Positions 17,209-26,306 of a DNA stretch of 64,000 bases are shown here, in pieces (within the stretch, counting starts at the first letter, position 1; each line of letters begins with the position of its first letter). Below the pieces are notes generated by a model, which was not told the origin of the DNA, ran no database searches, and worked only from the letters and a program-made list of their open reading frames with translations. The DNA is taken from assembly GCF_014679505.1 (NCBI RefSeq), contig NZ_CP061474.1, positions 2,118,001 through 2,182,000 of the forward strand. Reading direction: 5' to 3'. This DNA is from Geobacillus sp. 46C-IIa (GTDB lineage Bacteria > Bacillota > Bacilli > Bacillales > Anoxybacillaceae). Position numbers and translations under genes: made by a program.

Positions 17209-18543
17209 TTAGTACAGCTCCATATATTGGTCCAACTCCCATTGATGGACCGTTGTCCGATACATATCCCACTCGATTTCTTTCGCTTCGACGAAATGCT
17301 CGAATAAATGTTTGCCGAGCGCTTGGACGATCACCTCGTCCGATTTTAAGTTGTCGAGCGCTTCAATCAGCGTTGCCGGCAAATCGACAATCCCTTCCTC
17401 GAGCCGCTCTTCTTTCGTCATGACGTAAATGTTTCGGTCAACCGGCGCCGGAGGAGTGAGCTTGTTGCGAATGCCGTCAAGCCCGGCTGCCAACAGCACG
17501 GCCATCGCCAAGTACGGGTTCGCCGCCGGATCGACGCTGCGCACCTCAATGCGCGTGCTCATGCCGCGCGAAGCTGGAATGCGGATGAGCGGGCTGCGGT
17601 TGCGCGCCGACCAAGCAACATAACATGGCGCCTCATAGCCTGGAACGAGCCGCTTGTACGAGTTGACCGTCGGGTTGGTCACTGCCGTAAAGTTCGGCGC
17701 ATGCTTCAGCACGCCGGCGATAAACTGTCGGGCCGTATCGCTCAACTGCAAATCGCCATTCGGGTCAAAAAAGGCGTTTTCGTTGTTGCGGAACAGCGAC
17801 AAGTTGCAGTGCATTCCCGAACCGTTAATGCCAAAAATCGGCTTCGGCATAAACGTCGCGTGCAGCCCATGTTTGCGGGCGATCGTTTTGACGACGAGCT
17901 TAAACGTTTGAATGTCGTCGCACGCTTTGATGGCATGGGCGTATTTAAAATCGATCTCGTGCTGGCCCGGGGCGACTTCATGGTGCGACGCTTCAATTTC
18001 AAAGCCCATCTCCTCAAGCTCAAGCACGATATCGCGCCGGCAGTTTTCCCCTAAGTCGGTCGGCGCCAAATCGAAGTAGCCGCCGCGGTCGTTCAGTTCC
18101 ATCGTCGGACGGCCGTTTTCATCGAGCTTAAAGAGGAAAAACTCCGGTTCCGCTCCCAAGTTGAACGCCGTAAAGCCAAGGGCTTCCATCTCTTTCAACA
18201 CGCGCTTTAAATTGTAGCGCGGGCAGCCTTCAAACGGCGTGCCGTCCGCATTGTAAATGTCGCAAATAAAGCGGGCGACTTTTCCTTTTTCCGACGTCCA
18301 CGGGAAGATGACAAACGTGTCCAAATCCGGATACAAATACATGTCCGATTCTTCGATGCGGACAAACCCCTCGATCGAAGACCCGTCAAACATCATTTTA
18401 TTATTGAGCGCTTTCTCAAGTTGGCTGATCGGGATTTCGACGTTTTTGATCGTCCCCAAAATATCGGTGAATTGCAGGCGAATGTACTTGACGTTTTCTT
18501 CTTTGACGATGCGCATAACGTCTTCGCGCGTATATTTTGCCAT
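17209..18543 (-). CDS. glnA: Glutamine synthetase, type I
   Basis: A 444-residue enzyme, the length of B. subtilis GlnA. It makes glutamine from glutamate, ammonia and ATP. Visible family blocks include [27 protein letters not shown], the ATP-site stretch NGSGMHCN and [19 protein letters not shown] precedes the ATG at 18543; an upstream in-frame start adds ten residues without support. It follows glnR by 39 bp and should be transcribed from the glnR promoter under GlnR control. In Bacillus, feedback-inhibited GlnA also regulates GlnR and TnrA. Confidence 0.97.
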   Translation of the reverse strand: MAKYTREDVMRIVKEENVKYIRLQFTDILGTIKNVEIPISQLEKALNNKMMFDGSSIEGFVRIEESDMYLYPDLDTFVIFPWTSEKGKVARFICDIYNADGTPFEGCPRYNLKRVLKEMEALGFTAFNLGAEPEFFLFKLDENGRPTMELNDRGGYFDLAPTDLGENCRRDIVLELEEMGFEIEASHHEVAPGQHEIDFKYAHAIKACDDIQTFKLVVKTIARKHGLHATFMPKPIFGINGSGMHCNLSLFRNNENAFFDPNGDLQLSDTARQFIAGVLKHAPNFTAVTNPTVNSYKRLVPGYEAPCYVAWSARNRSPLIRIPASRGMSTRIEVRSVDPAANPYLAMAVLLAAGLDGIRNKLTPPAPVDRNIYVMTKEERLEEGIVDLPATLIEALDNLKSDEVIVQALGKHLFEHFVEAKEIEWDMYRTTVHQWELDQYMELY

Positions 18544-18582
18544 GTTGAAACTCCTCCCCGGCTCCGAAATCATTTCCCATCA

Positions 18583-18984
18583 TTAGTGAAAGAAGCGAGC
18601 GAGATCCCCTTGGCGAAGCGATGCGCGCTGAAACCGTCCGGCCTGCAGCAGCTCCGTCCGCAAAATCTCGCGCAACTCCTCGTCGGACAGCTTCGGTTTC
18701 CCCACTTTTTCGACCTTTTCCGGCTGCTCATAGCGCCCTTCTTGCCGGGCGGCGAAAATTTGCTTGATGCCAGCGAGGTTCACGCCTTGGTCAATCAAGT
18801 CTTTAATTTCGAGCAAACGGTCGATGTCGTTGAGTGAAAACAGCCGCCGGTTGCCCTCAGTGCGCGCCGGCGTGACGAGGCCGTGCTCTTCGTAATAGCG
18901 GATTTGGCGGGCCGATAGATCCGTCAGCTGCATCACAATCCCAATCGGAAACAATGGCATGGAACGACGAATATGGCTACTCAT
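18583..18984 (-). CDS. glnR: Nitrogen repressor GlnR (MerR family)
   Basis: A 133-residue MerR-type regulator: N-terminal winged helix ([33 protein letters not shown]), a dimerisation helix, and a short C-terminal tail of the type that senses feedback-inhibited glutamine synthetase. The ATG at 18984 follows GAGGAGG. It represses glnRA when nitrogen is plentiful. A promoter TTGACA-N17-TATCAA and a GlnR-type box lie upstream. The gene pair and order glnR-glnA after ynbB are as in B. subtilis. Confidence 0.95.
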   Translation of the reverse strand: MSSHIRRSMPLFPIGIVMQLTDLSARQIRYYEEHGLVTPARTEGNRRLFSLNDIDRLLEIKDLIDQGVNLAGIKQIFAARQEGRYEQPEKVEKVGKPKLSDEELREILRTELLQAGRFQRASLRQGDLARFFH

Positions 18985-19002
18985 GCCAATTCCTCCTCGC
19001 TT

Positions 19003-19065
19003 TTGATACCTTCATTTTACCATAATGTCAAGAAACGAGTCAATCAAGCGTTACATTTTCTCACA
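19003..19065 (-). promoter_or_regulatory. glnRA promoter with GlnR/TnrA box
   Basis: Minus strand: -35 TTGACA (19031-19026), 17 bp, -10 TATCAA (19008-19003). TGTGAGAAAATGTAACG (19065-19049) matches TGTNA-N7-TNACA except the last base. A weaker copy (TGACTCGTTTCTTGACA, 19042-19026) overlaps the -35, two helical turns away. The two-site layout resembles that of B. subtilis glnRA. Confidence 0.7.
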
Positions 19066-20332
19066 AACAAATCAACTGCTGTTCAAGCAAGCGGTGAACG
19101 GCTGAACAAACAGCGATTTTCACGTGCGAATACGTCAAGCCGCCTTGAACGTATGCGACATATGGCGGACGCAGCGGCCCATCTGCCGTCAGCTCAATGC
19201 TCGCCCCTTGCACGAACGTGCCCGCGGCCATGATCACTTTATCCTCGTAGCCGGGCATCTCGCTCGGGTACGGGGTAAAATGGGCGTTCACCGGGGAAGC
19301 CGCTTGAATGGCCTGGCAAAAAGCAACCATTTGCTCCGGGTCGTCAAAACGAACCGACTGTACGAGATCGGTGCGCTTAGCGTCCCATGCCGGCGACGTC
19401 TCAAGCCCTATCCGCTCGAGCAGCGCGGCGGTGAACACCGCCCCTTTGAGCGCCTGTCCGACAACATGCGGGGCAAGGAAAAACCCTTGGTACATATCAG
19501 GCAGGCTGTACAGCGACGGGCCGACTTCGGCGCCGATGCCCGGTGAGGTCATCCGGCAGGCGCACGCGTCGACGTATTTTTGCTTGCCAACGATATAGCC
19601 GCCCGTTTTCGCCAAGCCCCCTCCCGGGTTTTTGATCAGCGAACCAGCCATAAGATCGGCGCCGACATGGCACGGCTCTTTCTCCTCAACAAACTCGCCG
19701 TAGCAGTTGTCCACAAACACGACGACGTCCGGCTTGACCGCCTTCACAAAAGCGATCATCTCAGCGATTTCGCTGACCGTAAACGACGGGCGTGTCGCAT
19801 AGCCGCGCGAACGCTGAATGCCGATCATTTTCGTCCGCTCGTTCATCGCCTCGCGCACCGCTGGAAAATCAACGGCTCCGTCCGCCGTAAGCGGCACGCT
19901 CCGATAACGAATGCCAAACTCTTTCAGCGAGCCGACGCCGCTGCCGCGGACACCGACGATCTCCTCGAGCGTATCGTACGGAGCGCCGGTGATGTAAAGC
20001 AATTCATCGCCCGGGCGCAACACGCCAAACAGCGCAATGGCGATCGCGTGCGTGCCGGAAATGATTTGCGGGCGGACAAGGCCGGCTTCCGCTCCGAATA
20101 CGTCCGCGTAAATGCGGTCAAGCGTGTCGCGGCCCGCATCGTCATAACCGTAGCCGGTCGACGGGATGAAGTGGCCGTCGCTCACTTGGTGGCGGCGGAA
20201 ACTGTCGAGGACGCGATATTGGTTCCCATCGACACGTTCATCGATGGAGCGGTGGATCGGCGCAATTTGTGTTTCAACTTCTTCGATGAGAAGAGCGATG
20301 GTTTCTCCGTGTCTCCACTGTGTCCAAAACAT
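19061..20332 (-). CDS. ynbB: PLP-dependent YnbB-like protein (methionine gamma-lyase family)
   Basis: A 423-residue PLP enzyme of the family once called aluminium-resistance proteins, related to Cys/Met lyases. A fold-type I core is visible: GEFVEEKEPCHVGADLMAGS precedes the likely Schiff-base lysine in SLIKNPGGGLAKTGGY. The reaction is not established for this subfamily. The ATG at 20332 (MFWTQWRHG) has AAAGGG upstream and gives the family length of about 421; the longer ORF would overlap hflX. It lies 13 bp after hflX and directly before glnR, as in B. subtilis. Confidence 0.87.
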   Translation of the reverse strand: MFWTQWRHGETIALLIEEVETQIAPIHRSIDERVDGNQYRVLDSFRRHQVSDGHFIPSTGYGYDDAGRDTLDRIYADVFGAEAGLVRPQIISGTHAIAIALFGVLRPGDELLYITGAPYDTLEEIVGVRGSGVGSLKEFGIRYRSVPLTADGAVDFPAVREAMNERTKMIGIQRSRGYATRPSFTVSEIAEMIAFVKAVKPDVVVFVDNCYGEFVEEKEPCHVGADLMAGSLIKNPGGGLAKTGGYIVGKQKYVDACACRMTSPGIGAEVGPSLYSLPDMYQGFFLAPHVVGQALKGAVFTAALLERIGLETSPAWDAKRTDLVQSVRFDDPEQMVAFCQAIQAASPVNAHFTPYPSEMPGYEDKVIMAAGTFVQGASIELTADGPLRPPYVAYVQGGLTYSHVKIAVCSAVHRLLEQQLICL

Positions 20333-20345
20333 AGATGAACCCTTT

Positions 20346-21593
20346 CTACCGTTGAAATGATTGCAGCTCCCCATATAAGGGGTGCGTCGGCAGCACGTAC
20401 CCTTGACACTCGTACGTGCCCCCTCGTTCATTATAATGCCATTCATGCAAAATGGTGTCCGTTTTTAACTGGGCGAGCAATTTTCCTTCCCCGCTCGGAA
20501 TCGACACGTCATAACGGCTCATTTGCTGTTTCACCGCTTCTTCGATAAAGCGGCGAAGCCGGTCGACATCGGCGGCCAAGAGCGCGCTCATCACGATCGC
20601 ATTGGTTGTCGTCGGGAGAAATTCCGGCGTTTGCCGGTCGCTTTTATTGTAAACGGTGACGGCCGGAATCGAAGAAGCCCCTAGTTCCGCCAAGAGCCGC
20701 GATACGGTGCGCTCATGTTCGGCATAATCCGGATGCGACGAATCGACGACATGAAGCAGCAAATCCGCTTCCTTCACTTCTTCAAGCGTTGAGCGAAACG
20801 CAGCGACAAGCGTCGTCGGCAAATCTTGGATGAATCCGACCGTATCGGTGAGAAGCACCGTATACCCGCACGGCAACACGCACTTGCGCGTGAGCGGATC
20901 GAGCGTGGCAAACAGCAAGTTTTCTTCCAATGAGTCGGCGGCCGTCAGCCGGTTAAAGAGCGTCGACTTGCCGGCGTTCGTATAGCCGACAAGCGCCACT
21001 TGAAAGGCGCGGTTTTTTTGCCGGCGCTCCCGGTACCGCCCGCGATGCTCGGCAATGCGCCGCAGCTCGCCTTTAATGTCGTCGATGCGGCGGCGAATAT
21101 GGCGCCGGTCCGTTTCAAGCTTCGTCTCCCCCGGACCGCGCGTGCCGATGCCGCCGCCAAGGCGGGATAGCGCCTCCCCTTGGCCGCTCAGGCGCGGCAG
21201 CATGTACTCGAGCTGGGCGAGCTCAACTTGCAGCTTTCCTTCTTTCGAACGGGCGCGCCTTGCAAAGATATCTAAAATGAGCTGCGTCCGGTCAATGACT
21301 TTCACTTCGCCAAGCATGTTCATCAAATTGCGGGCCTGGCTTGGCGACAGTTCGCTGTTGAAGACGATGAGATCCGGTTCGAGCTCCTTGACGAGGACAG
21401 CCAGCTCTTCCGTTTTCCCTTTGCCGATATACGTGGCCGGATGCGGCGCTTCGCGTTTTTGCACAAGTTCAGCCGCCACCTCGCCGTTCGCCGTCGCAAC
21501 GAGCGAAGCAAGCTCTTCCATTGAATAGCGAAACCGTTCGTCATCAACACCGGCGAGTTGGCAGCCGACGATGATCGCTTGTTCGCGGCCCAT
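20346..21593 (-). CDS. hflX: Ribosome-associated GTPase HflX (YnbA)
   Basis: A 414-residue HflX GTPase, which binds ribosomes and acts in ribosome rescue or splitting under stress. N-terminal HflX domain with [14 protein letters not shown], linker [17 protein letters not shown], then the G domain: G1 [13 protein letters not shown]3 DTVGF and G4 NKSD. The ATG at 21593 follows GGAAGG. It is the upstream member of hflX-ynbB. In B. subtilis spoVK lies directly upstream; here about 10 kb of other genes intervene. Confidence 0.95.
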   Translation of the reverse strand: MGREQAIIVGCQLAGVDDERFRYSMEELASLVATANGEVAAELVQKREAPHPATYIGKGKTEELAVLVKELEPDLIVFNSELSPSQARNLMNMLGEVKVIDRTQLILDIFARRARSKEGKLQVELAQLEYMLPRLSGQGEALSRLGGGIGTRGPGETKLETDRRHIRRRIDDIKGELRRIAEHRGRYRERRQKNRAFQVALVGYTNAGKSTLFNRLTAADSLEENLLFATLDPLTRKCVLPCGYTVLLTDTVGFIQDLPTTLVAAFRSTLEEVKEADLLLHVVDSSHPDYAEHERTVSRLLAELGASSIPAVTVYNKSDRQTPEFLPTTTNAIVMSALLAADVDRLRRFIEEAVKQQMSRYDVSIPSGEGKLLAQLKTDTILHEWHYNERGGTYECQGYVLPTHPLYGELQSFQR

Positions 21594-21744
21594 GACATTC
21601 CTTCCTTTCTGACGGACCTCTTTACCTGCTTTCATCATACCAAATCGGCCGCCCTCCTGCTAGTTCGTTCAAAAAATGATTGATTTTCCGCTGTTTTTGC
21701 CCCTACAATGATACAAGAAAACCGCACGGAAAGGAACAGCGAGA

Positions 21745-22362
21745 ATGACGTGGGAAGTGTTGAGCATCATCGGGACGATTGCCTTTGCCATCAGCGGGGC
21801 GATCGTCGCGATGGAAGAAGAGTATGATTTGCTTGGGGTGTACATTTTAGGGATCGTCACCGCCTTTGGCGGCGGGGCGGTGCGCAATTTGTTGATCGGG
21901 GTTCCGGTGTCGGCGCTGTGGGAACAAGGTCCGCTTTTTCTCGTCGCCTTAGCTTCAATGACGATTGTCTATTTATTTCCGAAACAAATGCTCCCGCCTT
22001 GGAAGCGATGGGGCAACTTTTTTGACGCCCTCGGGCTGTCGGCGTTTGCCATCCAAGGAGCACTGTATGCCGCAAAAATGGGGCATCCGTTAAGCGCGGT
22101 CATCGTCGCGGCGGTGTTGACCGGCAGCGGCGGCGGCATCATCCGCGACGTATTAGCCGGGAGAAAGCCGCTCGTGCTGCGTGCGGAAATTTACGCCGCT
22201 TGGGCGATTTTTGCCGGCATCGCCGTCGGCCTGAAATGGGCGGAGTCGTCGATTGAGCTGTATGTGCTGTTTGTGGCGGTCGCTTCGTTGCGCATTTTGT
22301 CGTACACGTACGGTTGGAAACTGCCGCGGCGGGCGGTCGGAGAAAAGGCGGGCGGGCAATAA
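21745..22362 (+). CDS. TRIC-type cation channel family protein (YvgT-like)
   Basis: A 205-residue membrane protein of seven segments, UPF0126/TRIC family. The family's internal duplication shows as two glycine-rich motifs, AFGGGAVRNLLIG and GSGGGIIRDVLAG. Prokaryotic TRIC proteins form trimeric channels for potassium or sodium; others of the family are linked to glycine uptake. It runs opposite to hflX and ends at its own terminator. GGAAAGGAA lies upstream of the ATG. Ion specificity is not readable. Confidence 0.88.
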   Translation: MTWEVLSIIGTIAFAISGAIVAMEEEYDLLGVYILGIVTAFGGGAVRNLLIGVPVSALWEQGPLFLVALASMTIVYLFPKQMLPPWKRWGNFFDALGLSAFAIQGALYAAKMGHPLSAVIVAAVLTGSGGGIIRDVLAGRKPLVLRAEIYAAWAIFAGIAVGLKWAESSIELYVLFVAVASLRILSYTYGWKLPRRAVGEKAGGQ

Positions 22363-22407
22363 TGGGCCAAACCATTGCAATTGGGCAAGAAATGAACCGG
22401 TAGGCAC

Positions 22408-22444
22408 GAAAGCGAAGCGCCGCGCCATGGCTCTTCGCTTTTTT
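22408..22444 (+). terminator. Terminator after the TRIC-type gene
   Basis: GAAAGCGAAG (22408-22417) and CTTCGCTTTT (22433-22442) form a stem with a following T run. Confidence 0.75.
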
Positions 22445-22457
22445 GCCGCTGTATTCG

Positions 22458-23336
22458 CTATGCGCTTTGGCCGCTCCGCACTGCCACCGCCACTCCCGCG
22501 ACAATGAGCGCCCCACCCGCCCAAAAGGAAGCGTCAAGCCGTTCATGCAAAAACAGCCAGCCAAAGAGCGAGCCGACAAGCGGCTGAAAAAAGAAAAAGA
22601 GCGAACCAATGCCGGCGTCGATCATCTCCATCCCTTTGTTCCACAAGAAAAACGCGCCCGCCGTTGACACGATGCCAAGGTACAACACCCCCATCACGAT
22701 GGGCGCATTCCATTGAACGGCCGTCAGCCCTGGACGTTCCACCATCAGCATCGGCGTCATGCCGACAAACGCCGCCAAGATGGCGAATGTGGTAATGGAA
22801 AGAACGGTCAAGCGAGCCGACGCCATTTTCACCAGCACCGACAACAGCGCCCAAGTGACCGCCGCGCCGACTAACGCCATATTTCCGCCCACCGTCGACT
22901 CCCCGCTGCCCCCGAGGCCGACGATGACGATCACTCCCGCTGCCGCCAACAACAACGCCGCAAGCTTCCGCCATGTGAGCGTTTCACCAAGAAGCCAGCG
23001 GGCAAATAAAACGACAAACGCCGGTGTTGAAGCTGTAATGAGCGAAGCGGTATGGGCGTTTGACCATTTCGTGCCGACAAATTGCAACGAAATGGAAATC
23101 ACATAGCCGATGATGCCGATCGCGATGACCATCGCCCAATCGCGCCCGTGCTTTGGAGGGCGCTCGCGTTTCGCTGCCGCGATCGCGGCAAGCACGATCA
23201 AGGCGACACCGTAGCGCAGCCAGACGAGCGTCAGCGGCGGGATGTAGTCCAACACGTATTTGCTTACGACATACATCCCGCCCCAAATGCTGGCGGCGAG
23301 CGATAAATACAAGGAAGCGAGAACAGGTTGTTTCAT
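22458..23336 (-). CDS. DMT-superfamily exporter (EamA domains)
   Basis: A 292-residue protein with ten hydrophobic segments in two EamA repeats (about 5-140 and 150-285). The N-terminal signature LAASIWGGMYVVSKYVLDYIPP and the second-repeat stretch LGIVSTAGAFFLWNKGMEMI are typical of drug/metabolite transporters of the YdcZ/RhaT-like group. Members export amino acids, metabolites or drugs; no substrate can be read here. AGGGGAC precedes the ATG. It stands alone between the TRIC gene (convergent) and the Uma2-like gene. Confidence 0.85.
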   Translation of the reverse strand: MKQPVLASLYLSLAASIWGGMYVVSKYVLDYIPPLTLVWLRYGVALIVLAAIAAAKRERPPKHGRDWAMVIAIGIIGYVISISLQFVGTKWSNAHTASLITASTPAFVVLFARWLLGETLTWRKLAALLLAAAGVIVIVGLGGSGESTVGGNMALVGAAVTWALLSVLVKMASARLTVLSITTFAILAAFVGMTPMLMVERPGLTAVQWNAPIVMGVLYLGIVSTAGAFFLWNKGMEMIDAGIGSLFFFFQPLVGSLFGWLFLHERLDASFWAGGALIVAGVAVAVRSGQSA

Positions 23337-23434
23337 GGCATCGGTCCCCTATGCGTTCTTCTTTCTGCTGCTGACCCCAAAAGCAAAGCCGTTATTTTCA
23401 GAGATAACAGCCAAACAAGGCGGTTCTCGAGCAG

Positions 23435-24004
23435 CTAGACATCGCTTTCTTCCGGAGGAAATACGGGAGCGAGCGAAACCGTCAAATCCGGCTGCCAAAA
23501 AGAAACCAACTCATCGCTTGGTCCGAAAACCGCTCGCTGCTCGAATCGTCCATCCCGCCAGCTGAGCACTTCGATCGTTCGATTACTGGGGTCTACCATC
23601 CAATATTCACGCACACCATATCGTTCGTACAAATAGTATTTCTGATTCCGGTCACGCAGAGCGGTGCTTGGTGACAGCACTTCCACAACGAGATCGGGCG
23701 CCCCTTTCATTCGCCGATTCCCGATTTGCTCAACCCGACAAATGACTGATAAATCGGGCTGAACAACGGTTTTCGCTGTCTGTTCCTGCTCCTCAGGATC
23801 AAGCTGAACATCAAACGGGGCCAGAATGACATGGCAGCCACGCATCTGAAAATACGAAGCCAATGCAAGGTGCAGTTGTCCGACCACATACTGGTGCTCA
23901 AACGACGGAGACGCCAATAAATAGGGAACGCCATCGAGCAGTTCCCAATTTCCTTCCCAATGTTCAATGTCGCGATACGTATAAAACGGCTTCTCCTTTT
24001 GCAC
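23435..24004 (-). CDS. Uma2-like protein (DUF820, PD-(D/E)XK fold)
   Basis: A 189-residue protein of the Uma2/DUF820 family, which has a restriction-endonuclease fold. The core motif is visible: VVQPDLSVIC, then APDLVVEVLSPSTALRDRNQK with the D and ExL/K positions, and YGVREYWMVDPSNRTIEV. Members are common and often multi-copy in cyanobacteria and Deinococcus; the cellular role is unknown. The start is a GTG preceded by AAAGGGGGAG. It lies downstream of the acyl-CoA operon but after that operon's terminator, so it is probably separate. Confidence 0.85.
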   Translation of the reverse strand: MQKEKPFYTYRDIEHWEGNWELLDGVPYLLASPSFEHQYVVGQLHLALASYFQMRGCHVILAPFDVQLDPEEQEQTAKTVVQPDLSVICRVEQIGNRRMKGAPDLVVEVLSPSTALRDRNQKYYLYERYGVREYWMVDPSNRTIEVLSWRDGRFEQRAVFGPSDELVSFWQPDLTVSLAPVFPPEESDV

Positions 24005-24089
24005 TGCGCTCCCCCTTTCACTTGCTTTTCTTTCATCTTATCACATTGTTCCAGTTCCATCCCATATTTTTATTTTCCCATCCTATCAT

Positions 24090-24119
24090 AAAAGAGAAAA
24101 CAGCGGCCGCCACCGCTGT
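24090..24119 (-). terminator. Terminator of the acyl-CoA operon
   Basis: ACAGCGG (24100-24106) and CCGCTGT (24113-24119) form a hairpin followed by TTTTCTCTTTT on the minus strand, just after the thiolase stop. Confidence 0.8.
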
Positions 24120-24129
24120 CAATGGTGTG

Positions 24130-25311
24130 TCAAGCAAAAGGTTTTTCCACGCGTTGCTCTTGCTCCCGCTCGATGATCGTCGCTGTCGCCATGCCGTGCC
24201 CGATGCAAATCGTCAATAACCCATAGCGGCCCTCCCGCCGCTCCAGCTCATGAACGAGCGACGTCATGAGCTTGACGCCGGTGGCGCCGAGCGGATGGCC
24301 GAGCGCGATGGCGCCGCCGTTGACATTCACTTTCGCAAGCGGGGCGCCGATTTCTTTTTGCCAGGCGAGCACGACCGGGGCGAACGCTTCGTTGATTTCA
24401 ATGAGATCGATGTCCTCGATCGCAAGTCCGGCTTTTTTCAGCACTTGTCTTGTCGCCGGGATGACGCCATCAAGCATATACGTCGGGTCGGAGCCGACGA
24501 CCGTTTGCGCGACGATGCGCGCTTTCGGCTTCAGTCCGAACCGGCGCGCCGCCTCCCCCTCCATCAGCAAAACAGCGGCCGCCCCGTCACTCATTTGGCT
24601 CGCATTGCCGGCGGTGATGACGCCGTCTTCTTGAAACGCCGGCTTGAGCGCGGCGAGCGCTTCCGGTGATGTATCAGCCCGCGGCCCTTCATCATCGGTG
24701 ACAAGGATTTCGCGGCCATCGCGGTCAAGCCCTTTGACCGGGACGATTTCGGCGCGAAACTTCCCTTCGCGCAAGGCGGCCAAGGCGCGCCGATGGCTTT
24801 CGTAGGCATAGGCATCCAGCTCCGCGCGCGTCAGGCCGTATTTTTTGGCGATCCGCTCGGCCGAGACGCCTTGATGAATGAACTCGTACTTTTCATGAAG
24901 CGACGGCGGAATCGTCCGCTCATTGCCGTCGCTCAAAATCGGGACTTTCGTCATGCTTTCGACCCCGGCGGCAATGGTGACATCCATATCGCCGGAGCGG
25001 ATTTCTTGAGCGGCAAAATGGATCGCCTGCTGACCGGAGCCGCACATCCGATTGATTTGCACGGCCGGCACTTCGATTGGGAATCCAGCCTCCAACGCCG
25101 CGAGCCGGCCGATGTTGTATCCTTGCTCGGCGATCGGCGTCACGCAGCCCATGACGATATCTTCTACCTGTCCTTTTTCCATTCCCGCCCGGCGCACGAC
25201 TTCATCCAACACCGCCGCGGCCAGATGGACTGGATGAACGTCGCGGAAGACGCCGTTCCGCTTGCCGACCGGCGTTCTGACGGCTTCCACAATCACCGCT
25301 TCACGCACCAT
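24130..25311 (-). CDS. Acetyl-CoA acyltransferase (thiolase)
   Basis: A 393-residue thiolase that cleaves 3-ketoacyl-CoA with CoA, or condenses acetyl-CoA. The nucleophile cysteine is in NRMCGSGQQAIH (about residue 88), followed by NEAFAPV, GGAIALGHPLGATG and the C-terminal cysteine in TICIGHGMA. The last motif usually reads CIGGG; here a histidine replaces one glycine. AAGGAGGAG precedes the ATG. It is the last gene of the acyl-CoA operon, 129 bp after the dehydrogenase gene, and should carry out the final step of beta-oxidation. Confidence 0.92.
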   Translation of the reverse strand: MVREAVIVEAVRTPVGKRNGVFRDVHPVHLAAAVLDEVVRRAGMEKGQVEDIVMGCVTPIAEQGYNIGRLAALEAGFPIEVPAVQINRMCGSGQQAIHFAAQEIRSGDMDVTIAAGVESMTKVPILSDGNERTIPPSLHEKYEFIHQGVSAERIAKKYGLTRAELDAYAYESHRRALAALREGKFRAEIVPVKGLDRDGREILVTDDEGPRADTSPEALAALKPAFQEDGVITAGNASQMSDGAAAVLLMEGEAARRFGLKPKARIVAQTVVGSDPTYMLDGVIPATRQVLKKAGLAIEDIDLIEINEAFAPVVLAWQKEIGAPLAKVNVNGGAIALGHPLGATGVKLMTSLVHELERREGRYGLLTICIGHGMATATIIEREQEQRVEKPFA

Positions 25312-25440
25312 CTTCTCCTCCTTGTTAATGTTGTCAACGCCACGCCTTGACGGCGCAGCCGCACCGTTGTATCCAACGATGCACCGCGGCGCCGCCAGAT
25401 GGGCCCGTTTCTGTCCACCCTCTCCGTGAGAGGCGCTTGT

Positions 25441-26292
25441 TCATTTTGCATACGTATAGAACCCTTTCCCTGTTTTCCGCCCTAAATGCCCGGCTTCGAC
25501 GAGCTTGCGCAAAAGCTGCGGCGCCCGGAACCGGTCGCCGTACGCCTCGGTCATGTTTTCGCTCACAAACAGGAGCGTATCAAGCCCGACCATGTCAGCG
25601 AGCTCAAGCGGCCCCATCGGATAATGGAGGCCGAGCCGCACCGCTTTATCGATCTCCTCAGCAGAAGCGATCCCTTCCTCATACATGCGGATGCATTCCA
25701 TCATATGGGCGGCGATCGCCCGCGTTGTCACAAACCCTTGCCGGTCTTTGACGACGACCGTTTCTTTGCCAAGCTCCGCGGACAGGCGGCGGATGGCGTC
25801 GACCGTTTCATCGGCCGTCGTTTCGCCTTTGACAATTTCAATGAGCTTCATCACCGGCGCCGGATTGAACCAATGCATGCCGATGACCTTCTCCGGCCGT
25901 TGGGTCGCGGCGGCAAGCGCTGTCACGCTCAGCTCCGATGTGTTGGTCGCCAAAATGACGCCTGGCTTCGTCCGTTCGTCAAGCTTTCGAAACACCTCTT
26001 TTTTCAGCGCCAAGTTTTCCGGCACGGCTTCAATGACAACGCCCGCTTCACGCACCGCTTCCGCCAAATCCGTCGTCGGGCGGATGCGGCTGAGCGCCGC
26101 CCGCGCCTCTTGTTCAGACAACTGCCCTGCTTTCACAAAGCGGTGCAAGCTTTTCTCTGCCGAAGCGAGCCCGTTTTGCAAGGCCGCTTCGGACACGTCA
26201 TATAAATGCACCGTTTTTCCCGCCATCGCTGCCGTTTGGGCGATTCCGCTTCCCATCACCCCGGCGCCGATGACCGCAATCGTTTCTGCCAT
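25441..26292 (-). CDS. 3-hydroxyacyl-CoA (3-hydroxybutyryl-CoA) dehydrogenase
   Basis: A 283-residue single-function dehydrogenase oxidising 3-hydroxyacyl-CoA with NAD. The Rossmann motif is IAVIGAGVMGSGIAQ at the N terminus. The catalytic histidine is in GMHWFNPAPVMKLIEIV, and the C-terminal helical domain contains the GLHYPMGPLELADMVGLD substrate loop. Length and motifs match Hbd/MmgB-type enzymes. AAAGGAGG lies before the ATG. It follows the acyl-CoA ligase gene by 14 bp. The usual partner, an enoyl-CoA hydratase, is not encoded in this operon. Confidence 0.93.
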   Translation of the reverse strand: MAETIAVIGAGVMGSGIAQTAAMAGKTVHLYDVSEAALQNGLASAEKSLHRFVKAGQLSEQEARAALSRIRPTTDLAEAVREAGVVIEAVPENLALKKEVFRKLDERTKPGVILATNTSELSVTALAAATQRPEKVIGMHWFNPAPVMKLIEIVKGETTADETVDAIRRLSAELGKETVVVKDRQGFVTTRAIAAHMMECIRMYEEGIASAEEIDKAVRLGLHYPMGPLELADMVGLDTLLFVSENMTEAYGDRFRAPQLLRKLVEAGHLGRKTGKGFYTYAK

Positions 26293-26306
26293 GGTGTTCG
26301 CCTCCT

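Noticed and set aside
19580..20338. A 252-codon plus-strand frame opposite ynbB
   Set aside because: Shadow of a well-supported PLP enzyme gene; its translation is arginine/histidine/alanine-rich.
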